A stretch of DNA of 64,000 nucleotides. It comes from Diplodia intermedia (taxonomy: Eukaryota > Ascomycota > Dothideomycetes > Botryosphaeriales > Botryosphaeriaceae). Positions 34,661-46,422 of the stretch are shown piece after piece; position 1 is the first letter of the stretch, and each line of letters starts with the position of its first letter. Position numbers and translations under genes: made by a program. The DNA lies in contig JAKEKT010000035.1 of NCBI GenBank assembly GCA_021495925.1, positions 266,168-330,167 of the forward strand, in the 5' to 3' direction. A model generated the notes under the pieces. That model did not search any database, was not told the DNA's origin, and worked only from the letters and a program-made list of their open reading frames with translations.

Positions 34661-37600
34661 ATGCTGCCCGTGACGATGCAGAGGTTGGGTGATGGCGAGG
34701 AGCAGGCCAGACGAGACACGATGCCAGGGGACCACCAAGCAGCCCACGCCGCGCATTCACCAACACAGACGCCCTTCCCGCCCGAGCGAGCGCGCTCTTC
34801 CAACCCGTCGACGCCTGCGCCCTTGCCTGGCCATCCGTCGTCCTACAACCAACCGACCTCGCCGCCCGCCCAAAGCGCGCTGCCTCCCATCGCGTCCGCG
34901 CTGTATCCGCGAGACCCGCCGCCGACAACCAAATACTACGATCCCACGTCAGACCAGGCCTACCCGGCTGCAGGCAGGGCTGATCCGCGCTACAACGGCC
35001 ACTATCCCGCCCAGGTACGCAATTGCAGCGCCCGTTGATGATGCGGGCGCCAAGCTCGAAGAAATGCATACGTCGCTGACGAAATGAATGCTAGACTCGA
35101 GAGCCCTACAGCTACCCCGACTCGCGACCAGGCGGCGGCCCATATCGCTCACCCGTAGCCGCGACCTTTCCTCCGCCGCTGGCCCCCCCGCCACCTCAAG
35201 CTTCGCACCCCGGGCATCAACTCGACCGCCCTCCTCACTCGCCGTCATCACCGAAGCTGTACCACGACCACAATCGTAGCATAATGTCTGGTCCGCCCGT
35301 CGCCACCCCTAGGCGGCCGTCTGCAGAGGTAAATCCATACTGCTCGGAAAAAGCTCCGTCTGGCCTGACTGACTTTGCTAGACTCCTGCTCGCGCCGATC
35401 CAATGTCGTTATCGAGCATCATGTCCGGCTCGGATCCAGCACCCGCCCCGGCGACCCCGTCCTACTCATCCTCAACACCTCAACCACCCAGGTCATACGT
35501 CACCGTTAAAGAGGAACGTGGTGCTCCATTGCCGCCCCCGGCTGATGTGAGGTCACACTCGCTCAACCACAGCCCCGAGCGCTCGTTTCTCAATGGCACG
35601 TCAGAACCTCTACGCCCCATTGCGGGGAACATTGAAGAGGTTGACCCGAGGGTGGTAGATGCTGAGTATGCGAAGATAGAGAACGTGGATATCAGCGATG
35701 TCGAGCTGCCTGGACAGGAGATGTTCAAGGAAGACTACATGCAGCGTCGCAAGAGGAAACACCTTGAGATTGAGGACAAGGAAGCCGCCACACGCAAGGT
35801 AAGCCCGCAACAGTCGGTCACTGAATAGTCTGCTAACCCGTCCCAGCGTCGTCGAACCGCTCAGGTGAAGAGATTGCAAGACTCATTCGCAACCCACGCC
35901 GCAAGCGCCAAGATTCACTATTTTGCGCAACACGAAGGAGAGGCCTGGCAAGAGGTCCAAGCTCGTGAGATTGCGGACGAGAAGGAGCGGAAGAAGGACA
36001 TGCAGCGGAAGCGGAGGCGTGAGAAGACTCTTCAGAACGAGTTTCAGAAGCGCGATGAAGCACTGGCTAAGGCTGAGAATGCTGTAGACGAAGAAGAGGC
36101 AAGGAAATGGATCCACGAAGCGGAGAAGGCCGAGCTCAAGGCTAAGAACACGAACCGCTTGCTGCAGGGAGGCACGCCTAATGCCGATATCCGCGAGGTC
36201 ACTCCTCACGCACCCAATATGGAGGGTGGCACGATGACGACATTCCAAATGTCTGAGGATACTTCCAAGGAAGGAAAGAAGGCCAAGGGCAGAGCTGGTG
36301 CCCGTCCGAGGAAGAGCAAGGAGCAGAAGCAAGCAGAGAAGGATGCCGCTGCCGCCGCTCAGCTGGCACTGGATCGTGGTGATGAGCTTCCGGCAATTGC
36401 TCCCAGAGAAGAATTACGTTTGGAAGCTTTGAAGAGGGAGCGCAGCTTCACCGAGGAATCAAGCCCGCCCGCGAGCATTCCCAACGTCTTTGCTCCATTC
36501 GAGTCCAGGGAATACCACAAGCTGTACGACACCATCTGGAAGGATCTTGCTCGCAAGGACATTCCAAAGGTCGTTCGAATCAAGGATAACTCTTTGGCGA
36601 CGAAGCAGTCTAATCTCCGCAAAACTGCTCAGCTTGCGTCCAAGGAAGCTCGCCGATGGCAACTCAGGACGAACAAGAGTATGAAGGACGTTCAGGCCCG
36701 CGCGAAGAGGAGCATGAGAGAAATGCTCTCATTCTGGAAGAGAAACGAAAGGGATGAGCGTGACCAGAGGAAGATGGCCGAGAGACAGGAGCTCGAGAAT
36801 GCCAAGAAGGCTGAAGCCGAGCGCGAAGCCAACAGGCAGAAGAGGAAGTTGAACTTCTTGATTTCGCAGACCGAACTGTACTCTCACTTTATTGGGAAAA
36901 AGGTCAAGACTGATGAAGTCGAGCGTTCAACCGACGATGTCGATGTTTCGAAGGCCACCGTCAAGCCTGGTGAGCCGGATGCTCACACGGTCGACTTGCC
37001 CACCAGCAACGCCAAGCTCGGCACTAAGGTCACCAATTTCGATGACCTGGACTTTGATGCCGAAGATGAAAGCGCGCTTCAAGCGGCTGCCATGGCGAAC
37101 GCCCAAAATGCCGTTCAGGAGGCGCAAGATCGCGCCAAAGCATTCAACCAAGGCACTGAAAGCGCCCAGTCCCAGTTCGACGACGACGAAGAAATGAACT
37201 TCCAGAACCCTACGAGTTTGCAGAGCCTCGACATTCCCCAGCCCAAGATGTTGTCTTGCCAGCTGAAGGAATACCAGCTGAAGGGTCTCAACTGGTTGGT
37301 GAACCTTTACGAACAAGGTATCAACGGCATTTTGGCAGACGAGATGGGTCTCGGCAAAACAGTACAGTCGATCTCGGTCATGGCTTATCTGGCCGAAGTT
37401 CACAACATCTGGGGCCCTTTCTTGGTCATTGCGCCCGCATCAACCCTACACAACTGGCAGCAAGAAATCACCAAATTCGTTCCGGACCTCAAAGTTTTGC
37501 CCTACTGGGGTAACGCCAAGGATCGCAAGGTTCTCCGTAAGTTCTGGGACCGGAAACACATCACCTATAGGAAAGAGTCGCCCTTCCATGTCCTGGTCAC

Positions 37601-39891
37601 ATCCTATCAGCTGGTCGTCCAGGATGCACAGTATTTCCAAAAGATCCGTTGGCAGTACATGATCCTCGACGAAGCTCAGGCCATCAAATCCTCGCAAAGC
37701 TCTAGATGGAAGAGTTTGCTTGGTTTCCACTGCCGTAACCGTCTGCTATTAACGGGTACTCCTATCCAAAATAACATGCAAGAGCTGTGGGCTTTGTTGC
37801 ATTTCATCATGCCCAGTCTCTTCGATTCCCACGATGAGTTTAGCGACTGGTTCTCCAAGGACATTGAAAGCCACGCGCAGAGCAATACCAAGCTCAACGA
37901 GGATCAATTGAAGCGTCTCCACATGATCCTGAAGCCATTCATGCTGCGGCGTATCAAGAAGCATGTCCAGAAGGAACTTGGCGATAAGATCGAGGAAGAC
38001 GTGTTCTGCGACCTGACATACAGACAGCGCGCATACTACTCGAATCTGCGCAACAAGATCAGCATCATGGATCTGATTGAAAGAGCGGCAGTGGGTGATG
38101 ATCAGGACACGGCTACCTTGATGAACCTTGTCATGCAGTTCAGAAAGGTTTGCAACCACCCGGACCTTTTCGAGCGTGCCGAAACGCACTCCCCTCTTGC
38201 CTTCTCCTCCTTTGCCGAAACAGCATCATTCATGCGTGAGGGCTACAGGGTAGAAGTTGCGTACTCCAGCCGTAACCTCATAGAATATTGTGTCCCACGG
38301 ATCATCGGCCGCGGAAGTGGACGCCTCGACGTTGCAGGCCCAGACAATGCTCAAGCAGGCTGGAGAGGAAAGTATTTGGGACGCCTGATGAACGTCTGGA
38401 CGCCGGAAAACTCTCTCCAGAGCTCACGCGCCAATGGCGCCTTCTCGTTCCTGAGGTTTGTGGACACCTCACCCACAGAGGCAGCATTGGCAGCGTGGCA
38501 AGACGTCTTCCAACGGGCTGTCGACACGAAAAAGAGGCAACGTCATCTTGGACGGTTCAGGGTCGCATATGATGAGGAAGATGGCGAGGTTTACACGCCC
38601 ACGCATGCCCTCTTCAATATCGTTGAGCATAACGATCTTCTGCCTCTCGCGGAGATCACCACCGAAGGTGTCATGTCGAGCTTGTTGAACGTCTCGAAAG
38701 AGGCTTACGACGGTACTGGGCTAAGCACTATTGAGCTTGCATCCAAGCCCGGTGCGTCCGCGCCACCTATCGATCTCTACTACTCCAGTCAGGATCTCCT
38801 CTTTGAGCAGCAGAAGACGATTTTCAACCCCCGCCTTAGGACAGCCTTGTCTGGCATCAGTGGAACGGCCGAAGAGGCGCTTTTGGATGCCAAGACCAAC
38901 CCGACCGACTTCCCCTTGACGGGCACGCTCCCTCCTCCGTCCAGCTCCAGGTCTAAGTACACGCACATCACGGTCCCGTCGATGAGACGTTTCGTTACAG
39001 ATTCTGGCAAGCTTGCGATGCTCGACAAGCTCTTGAGGAAGCTGAAAGAAGAGGGCCATCGCGTACTATTGTACTTCCAGATGACTCGCATGATTGACTT
39101 GATGGAGGAGTATCTGACCTACCGCAACTACAAGTATTGCCGTCTGGATGGATCGACAAAGCTGGAAGATCGTCGTGATACGGTTGCCGACTTCCAGACC
39201 CGACCAGAGATCTTTGTGTTCCTCCTCTCCACCCGCGCTGGTGGTCTCGGAATCAACCTGACCTCGGCTGACACGGTCATCTTCTACGACTCTGATTGGA
39301 ACCCTACGATCGATTCGCAGGCCATGGATCGCGCCCATCGTCTCGGTCAGACAAAGCAGGTTACAGTTTATCGTCTGATCACTCGCGGCACCATCGAGGA
39401 ACGGATCCGCAAGCGTGCGCTGCAAAAGGAAGAGGTGCAGCGTGTCGTCATTTCCGGCGGTGCAGGTGCCCAAGTCGACTTCAACACACGTTCGCGCGAG
39501 AACCGTACCAAGGACATTGCCATGTGGCTTGCCGACGACGATCAGGCCGAGATGATCGAGCGCAAGGAGGCCGAAATGGCTGCCGCGGAGGCAATAGCGC
39601 CTTCTGGCAGGAAGAGGAAGGCTCCAGCCAAGAAGAAGGCGGAGGTGAACTTGGATGACATGTACCACGAAGGTAAGTCATTGGATGAATCATATCGAAA
39701 CTTGAAACTCGAGGCTAACGATAAATGCAGGCGAGGGTAACTTCGACGATGGAAGCGCGAAGCCGTCCGGCGCGGCAACGCCGGTGAGCGAGGTGCCTCC
39801 CAAGAAGAAGGGTAAGGGTGTGAGCAAGAAGGCGAAGACTCTGAAGCAGCGGCTGGCGATTGCTGACGGAAGCGGTGATGTCAATCCATGA
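34661..39891 (+). CDS. INO80: INO80 chromatin-remodelling ATPase
   Basis: Exons 34661-35014, 35095-35328, 35382-35798, 35847-39672 and 39731-39891 give 1663 residues. The N-terminal 250 residues are Pro/Ser-rich and disordered. A long basic, charged helical region follows, then the DBINO domain (from about residue 557, YHKLYDTIWKDLARKDIPKV). The Snf2 ATPase has Walker A in ADEMGLGKTVQS (Lys839), the DEAQ box in LDEAQAIKSS (from Asp943), and motif VI in QAMDRAHRLGQTKQ (about 1493). The long insert between the two ATPase lobes is diagnostic of the INO80 subfamily. It slides nucleosomes and exchanges H2A.Z in the nucleus during transcription, replication and repair. The C-terminus is Lys-rich. 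The first ATG (34661) is chosen; another in-frame ATG lies at 34676. Confidence 0.96.
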
Positions 39892-40818
39892 TGCATCAGC
39901 GAAAAAGGATGGTAATTGAGGGTCATTTTTGTAATTGCTTCTTTGGGAGACATGGTAACGCGGTGCGTGGTGCTCTGCGGTTATCATTGTTATTGTTTTT
40001 TCTGGGTCTTCTTTTCATGCAATGAAGGGTCAGCAAAAAGGGGTTCGATGGGTGGATGAGATGATATCGTGCGGTTTTCGTGCGTGGGATTGGCAGAATT
40101 TGTGTGAGCCGTGCAGAATGAGGGTTGAAGTATGACTTTCCCAGTCTTTTCCTAATTTGCATTGAGGAGGATTTGCAACAGATTTTCTCTTCCTTTTCAC
40201 CGGCCGGACCACTCCCGCTGCTGTTCCTGCCACTGCTGTTTGCCATCGTTCTTCAACAAAAATTTCCTTTGCGTCACTACCAGTTTATCCTCGTCATCTC
40301 CACAGAGTACAAAGAGATCAGTTTACTGCAACGTAGAAGGTTTGATAGCCGCAGCATATTGCGGACGCTTCTTTCTTTAGTGTGTTTTCATACCATTTCC
40401 ACTGAACATTTGCCGGAGCCTGTTTTGGGGATGAACGGGCATGATGAAACGCAGCGAACCGCGGAAGAGGCCTTGCGTACTTCAACTTGGTGGATGGGGT
40501 TCTGCATGATGGTCGTGATGCTGCGATCCGACATGTTGGTTTTCCGGTGCCAAAGTACGAGCATTTGACAAGATCAATCGCTCTAGCAAACCATTGACCC
40601 GAGCCTTTTTTTCGGTTAGGAAAATGTAGGTAGATTGAATACCTACGAGCGAAGAGCCAATAGCATAGCGTCAGTTATAGCCAATAGATAGGCTTAATGT
40701 GATTCTTATCGGAGCGAGCCGCAGTTCCCCCGGCCCCAAATGTTTCCCGTTGCCATCCCGAAATCGCGACTCTCCAGCACGTCTTCACTTCACGACAACA
40801 CCTCCGCCACGACCGACC
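39892..40818. other. Intergenic between INO80 and MTO1
   Basis: INO80 3' flank on the left, MTO1 promoter on the right. Apart from two CCAAT boxes near the right end I see no gene or repeat. Confidence 0.5.
40657..40685 (+). promoter_or_regulatory. Paired CCAAT boxes upstream of MTO1
   Basis: CCAATAG occurs at 40657 and again at 40681, 24 bases apart and about 135-160 bases before the MTO1 start. This position is typical for sites of the Hap/CCAAT-binding complex, which in fungi often controls mitochondrial genes. Inference from motif and distance only. Confidence 0.45.
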
Positions 40819-43194
40819 ATGTCGATCGCTCTCCGGGCGCGCTGGGCTTACGCCCCTCGCTTGAGGGTCACGACGCCGCTCACCCGGCGAAGCGCGCTCT
40901 CCAGGACATTCGCCACCATCTCCAGCGAGACTGGGTATGTTTTAATTCCGTTCGTTCCTCACGGCCATCATTTCGCGACCAATTCAATGGGAGAGGGAAA
41001 AGAAGAAAAAAAACAATAATTGCCCGCCATCCCTCTCCCTCTCCCTCTCTCTGAAGAACGAGGGCTAACAATCACCCCCACTCGCTCCGGACGGACAGCA
41101 ACCCAAGCTACGACGTCATCGTCATCGGCGGCGGCCACGCGGGCACCGAGGCGGCGACGGCGGCGGCGCGGTCGGGCGCGCGCACGACGCTCGTCACGCC
41201 GTCGGTCGACAACCTGGGCGTGTGCTCGTGCAACCCGTCGTTCGGCGGCATCGGCAAGGGCACCATGCTGCGCGAGGTGGACGCGCTGGACGGCGTCGTC
41301 GGGCGCGTCGTCGACCGCGCGGCGGTGCAGTTCCGCGTGCTGAACCGCAAGAAGGGCCCCGCGGTGTGGGGCCCGCGCGCGCAGATCGACCGGAAGCTGT
41401 ATCGGAGGTACATGAAGGAAGAGATTTTGGGGTACGGGGAGAGGTTGGGGGTGGTGGAGGGGAGCGTGGCGGATGTGGTGGTCGAGAGGGGGGAGGGGAG
41501 GGAAGGGGCGGACGGGATGTACGGGAAGATGAAGGGGGTGAGGTTGGAGGATGGGAGGGTGTTTGATGCGGGGTGCGTTGTCATCACGACGGGGACGTTC
41601 TTGGGGGGAGAGATTCATATCGGTGGGTACAGTGAACAAACCACTTGGGAGGGGAGAGTCGGGAACTGACGGGTGACCAGGCCTCGAGGCGTATCCTTCC
41701 GGGAGAATGGGCGAAGCTGCGACTTTCGGGCTCAGCAAGTCGCTCCGGGAGGCGGGATTCAAGCTGGGACGGTTGAAGACGGGCACGCCACCCCGATTGG
41801 ACCACAAGACGATCAATTACTCGGAACTTCAGCCGCAGCCGGGCGACGAGCCGCCGATGCCGTTCAGCTATCTGAATGACAGGGTGCAGGTCGAAGACCA
41901 GCTCCTGTGCCACAGCACGTACACGAATGATGCGAGCCACGATATTATCCGCGCGAACTTGGACAAGAGCATTCACATCCGGGAGACGGTCAATGGTCCG
42001 CGGTATTGCCCCTCGCTGGAATCGAAGGTGTTGCGCTTTGGGCACAAGGAAAGACACATAATCTGGCTGGAACCCGAAGGCTTCGACACAGACGTCGTAT
42101 ACCCCAACGGCATATCCATGACCGTACCGGCGGACGCGCAAGCGGCTATGCTGCGGACAGTCAAGGGTTTAGAAAACGTCACCATGCTGCAGCCCGGGTA
42201 CGGTGTCGAATACGACTATGTGGACCCGCGCAACCTACGCTCGACATTGGAGACCAAGAATATCAAGGGGCTTTTCCTTGCTGGCCAGATCAACGGAACC
42301 ACGGGTTACGAAGAAGCCGCCGGCCAGGGCGTCATCGCAGGCATCAACGCCGGCCTGGCGGCGCAGGGCAAGGAACCCTTCTCGCTCACCCGCGCAGACG
42401 GCTACATCGGCATCATGATCGACGACCTCATCACCAAGGGCGTCACGGAGCCGTACCGCATGTTCACCTCGCGCAGCGAGTTCCGCATGAGCGCCCGCGC
42501 CGACAACGCCGACTCGCGGCTCACGGCCAAGGGCCGCGCCGCGGGGGTCATCTCGGACAAGCGCTGGCGCGCCTTCGAGGACACGTCCGGCCAGATGGCG
42601 GAGCTGATCGCGCTGCTGCGAGGGCGGGCGGGCGGGTCGGCGCACTGGCTCGCGCGGGGGTTCAGGGTCCGGGAAGACACGACCAAGCGCACCGCCTTCG
42701 ACCTGCTGCGCCTCGCCGACGTGACGACGGCGACGCTCGAGAGCACCGTGCCGGAGATCCGCGGCTACGACCGCAGGGTGCGCGAGCGCGTCGACATCGA
42801 GGGCGTGTACGCGCCGTACGTCGAGCAGCAGATGGCGGCGATGCGCGTCTTCCTGAAGGACGAGACGCTGCGGCTGTCGCCGGACCTGGACTACGAGGGC
42901 ATCCACGGATTGAGCTTCGAGGAGAAGCAGCTGCTGAAGCAGGCGCGGCCGGAGAGCGTGGGCCAGGCGAGGAGGATCGAGGGCATGACGCCGAACGGGG
43001 CGTTGAGGCTGCTGGCGGTCGTCAAGGGCGAGGCGAGGGCGCGGGAGAAGGAGAGGATCATGCTGGAGATTGAGGAGAGGAGGAGGGAGAGGGGCGAGAA
43101 GGTCGTCGATGAGGGGATTGAGGGGCTGGAGGGGTTGGAGGCGATTGAGAGCACCGAGGGTGGGGAGAGTAATGTTGAGGCCGATGCGCGGTAA
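40819..43194 (+). CDS. MTO1: MTO1/MnmG mitochondrial tRNA uridine-modifying flavoprotein
   Basis: Exons 40819-40934, 41099-41622 and 41681-43194 give 717 residues. The first 35 residues are rich in Arg, Ala, Thr and Ser without acids (SIALRARWAYAPRLRVTTPL), a mitochondrial presequence. Then come the FAD dinucleotide motif (YDVIVIGGGHAGTEAA), CNPSFGGIGKG, and both MnmG signatures: GPRYCPSLESKV and AGQINGTTGYEEAAGQG. A C-terminal helical region (YEGIHGLSFEEKQLLKQARP) binds tRNA and the GTPase partner. With MSS1 it makes the 5-carboxymethylaminomethyl group on wobble uridine of mitochondrial tRNAs, using FAD, folate and GTP. The final 70 residues are a charged Glu/Arg tail extending past the bacterial form. 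Intron 1 is 164 nt, long for this window. Confidence 0.95.
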
Positions 43195-43668
43195 AAGAGG
43201 ACGGCGGGATTGTATGTACGATTGATTGGGGACTAGACGCATTTGGGTGGTGTTATGGGGGGTTTTGAGCATTGGGTTTGGCGTTCATTGCATGGAAACG
43301 GTACAAGAAAGGAAACGGATCTGCTCGACTCCAGAGGTTTTATGTATAGTGTTTAGTTGCTTGTTGACTCTTGTGGCTATCGGAGGATGAGTACAGACCA
43401 ATCTCTCTTCACTCGCAAGTCACCTCTTCCTCAGAATTAGCATTCCCCTTAGCGTGCCCTTTAGGTCTGGGGTAAATGGTATCCACTTCGCGCGCTCGGT
43501 CCGATATTTCCCGTCTTGGCCGAAGCCGGAGGAGGGCGCGGCGTCAATCCCACTTTTTTGCATTTTACCATCACATCATCACTACTTCTGTGGCATTACA
43601 GATCCGACAATCAGTTGAGAACACTCAGCACGGAACCCAAGAGACTAAAGCGAAGTCAAAGAGCAAGC
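43195..43668. other. Intergenic between MTO1 and the second dehydrogenase
   Basis: 3' flank of MTO1 and promoter of the next gene on the same strand. Nothing else recognised. Confidence 0.5.
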
Positions 43669-45452
43669 ATGTCAATGAATGCGGTCGTCTTCCGGGGTGT
43701 GGAGAAAGGCGTTGTTGTGGAGAAGAGGCCGATCCCTAAGGCTGAGCCGGGGAGCGTGGTCGTCAAGGTGCGGTATGCGGGACTTTGCGGGAGGTAAGTT
43801 GGGCTCTTTGATCCACTCCATACCCTCCCTCTTTCTATTCCTTTTCCCTCCCTTTGATGGTTTGGCTTTCTAGAGCGCCCATCATCCTCGATGCTTGAGT
43901 GGGAAGAAAGGAACTTTGCGGGTGCTACTGGCTCTTGCATTGTTACCGCCCAAGCTTTTGTTTGATCTGTCTGAGATACAACCCGCTTTCGGTAATCGTT
44001 CAGGCTCCAGTCATATGAGGTGATTGGCCTACACCTCAGATTTTATTCTCCATATCTCATCGGTGTTTGTTATTGCGTCGCATCTCAGTTCAGACTTGCC
44101 ATTAGAGCATATTTACACCATCGAATGAGGCACTCTCCTAACGCAGACTTCACAGTGACCTCCATACCTACCGCGGTATCGAACCTGCCGGCGAAAACCC
44201 TGATTTCATCATGGGTCACGAGCTCACTGGTGTCATCTCTGAGGTTGGCGAGGGCGTGAAGAACTTCCAGGTTGGAGACAGGATTGTTTGTCCTTTTACT
44301 ATCAGCTGGTGAGTGAATTGGCTCTTGCTCGGAGCTCACGGATGTTGTAACCTCTGGGACCATCGTCCATCACGGACATGACGGCAGCCTTGCTAACGGA
44401 TACCGAATAGTGGCGAGTGCTTCTACTGCAAGCTTGACCTCTCCTCCCGTTGCGTAAAGTCGCAATGCTTTGGAACTCCAGGCCTCCCCGGGGCTCAAGC
44501 CGAATACGGTAAGTGCTTCTGCTCCAGCGGCCCTCTCACCGGCAACAAGCCGGTGCTTCTATCCCAGAGTCCATACTGATAATGGTCGCTGACCGGCCTG
44601 ATACCAGTCCGCATCCCGCTCGCCGACTCAACCGTCTTCAACGCACCCGACGGCATCAAGGACCAGAACCTGATCCTTATGGCCGACATCTTCCCGGTAA
44701 GCCTCCCTCCCTCCCCTCTCCGACCATTCTCAAACAGACCGTACTAACATCTCTCCAGACCGGCGTACGTCCACACCCCCCATTTCCCCATTCCCCTCCC
44801 CTCCGTCCAGACTAACACGAATTCCCCGCCACCACAGTACTTCGCCGCCACCAACGCCACCTCCCGCCTCCCGCCCCACCTCCCCGACGGCGCCCCTCCC
44901 GCCGTCGTCGTCATCGGCTGCGGGCCCGTCGGGCTCTGCGCGCTCGTCTCGCTGCGCCACGAGCTGGGCGCGTCGGCGCAGCTCATCGCCGTCGACGGCA
45001 TCGCGGCGCGGCTGGCGCGGGCGGCGGCGCTCGCGGGCGCGGAGCCGGTCAACCTGCGCGAGACGGCGGACGTCGCGGGGGCGGTGAGGGCGAGGACGGC
45101 GGGCGGCCGCGGCGCCGACGCGGCGCTCGAGCTGGTCGGGCGCGAGGAGGCGCTGCGCACGGCGTTCGCGGCGGTGCGCCCGTTCGGCGTCGTCAGCTCC
45201 GTCGGCGTGCACAACGGCGCCGGCGGCGTCGGCTTCTCGGGCGCCGAGGGCTACGACAAGAACGTACAGCTGGTCATGGGCAGGTGTCCGGTCCGCTCGC
45301 TGTTCCCCAGGGCGTTGGAGGTGCTGAGGGCGAACGAGGGGCGGCTGGAGTGCTTGACGGAGAACGTGGTGCCGTTGAGTGGGGCGGTGGAGGCGTATGA
45401 GAGGTTTGAGAGGGGGGAGGTGCAGAAGTTTGTGTTTGGTATGGAGGAGTAG
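43669..45452 (+). CDS. Zinc-dependent alcohol dehydrogenase-like protein
   Basis: Six exons: 43669-43793, 44156-44308, 44411-44508, 44608-44696, 44759-44764 and 44838-45452, 361 residues. The GroES-like N-half has catalytic ligands in AGLCGSDLHTYRG and IMGHELTG and a Cys-rich structural-zinc loop (CGECFYCKLDLSSRCVKSQC). The Rossmann half begins AVVVIGCGPVGLCALVSLR and ends FGVVSSVGVHNG. The branch resembles glutathione-independent formaldehyde/alcohol dehydrogenases; substrate unknown, NAD(P) and zinc expected. Exon 5 is only 6 nt (ACCGGC, Thr-Gly); it has a CTAAC branch and CAG upstream and GTACGT downstream, and restores the family's FPTGYFAATNA. Intron 1 is 362 nt, the longest in the window. 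The GC-rich last exon carries runs of Ala codons. Confidence 0.88.
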
Positions 45453-45835
45453 GAGGGGGAGAGAGAGGTTTGGACGCTTGGGGCGGCGATTCTGGTGCGG
45501 GGGAGAAAAAAAAAGGGTGATATTTCAGGGCTACGCGTTGCCGTTGGTCGGACCACGACTGGTCCATATCTCAGATGCTTTACCTGCACAAGGACGTCGA
45601 CCACATGAGATGAGCCGAGAACATTGGACAAAGACAGCTGGCACTTGTATGTCAAGTGAAATCTCACGGGCTAACGGACTTTCAGGTTGCACGTAGTATT
45701 TCGTGGCTGACATGGGTGTCTTTGCTTCGGATCAGCGATACAAGGTACTCACGTCCGATTGGTGCTGACGAGACTTTGCTGGGCAACACGAATTACTAAT
45801 TCATGCTTACAGCTGAACAAATTGTAACACTTTCC

Positions 45836-46187
45836 TATCTCTTCGATCGTCTACGTCCAATGCCACGTCCAATGCCACGTCCAATAGCACGTGACTGAAT
45901 CCTTATCGTACCTTATCTATTGGCTAAAAAACTCAACACCATGCTGATCACCACATTCGTAATTACACCCTCTTCTTCTACGTCGCCGAAGGTACCGTAG
46001 GGTCTTTAGCAGGTCGTTGACTACCTGCGAGCGACGAAACACGACGACTGGAGCGCTTAAAGGGCATATTTGGTGGTTGAAATGTTCATTGCTAGGCGTG
46101 GTTGAGGATGAAGCTATGCCAAGTCTCATGAAGCCCTAACGCTAAGCCTGATGGACGTGGCATTGGATCGCGCCGATCGAAGAGATA
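45836..46187. repeat. Imperfect 36-nt inverted repeat pair, 280 bp apart
   Basis: Arms at 45836-45871 and 46152-46187. The outer 14 bases (TATCTCTTCGATCG) and the inner 16 bases (TCCAATGCCACGTCCA) are exact inverted copies; the 6 bases between them differ. This is 30 of 36 matches. No target-site duplication is evident, so it may be a small non-autonomous element remnant or a regulatory palindrome. Confidence 0.85.
45857..45893 (+). promoter_or_regulatory. Triple CCAAT tandem with a CACGTG box
   Basis: CCAAT occurs at 45857, 45869 and 45881 in a 12-nt tandem repeat (core CCAATGCCACGT), ending in CACGTG at 45888-45893. It lies about 530 bases before the membrane-protein start at 46423. Such sites could bind the CCAAT-binding complex and a bHLH factor; the role is inferred. 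Confidence 0.5.
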
Positions 46188-46316
46188 CGTGATTGGATGC
46201 TATTTTCTGTCATGGGTGGCCTGGATTACGCCTGGAAGAGCCTACCTGGGGGACGAGAGCTAGATCGGGGGCTATATGCCAGTTGGTACGGTACTACCAA
46301 GCCGAACGGGTGCGGA

Positions 46317-46322
46317 TATAAA
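46317..46322 (+). promoter_or_regulatory. TATA box
   Basis: A perfect TATAAA 101 bases before the start codon at 46423, followed by a pyrimidine-containing leader. Confidence 0.6.
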
Positions 46323-46422
46323 CTGACCTGGCCGGTCTGTCGTGCGACGAATATCCACGCTATCCTCTTCTCTTCAGCCTTGTCACACACTCACCGTTTT
46401 CGAGCCATTTATCGATCGAAAA

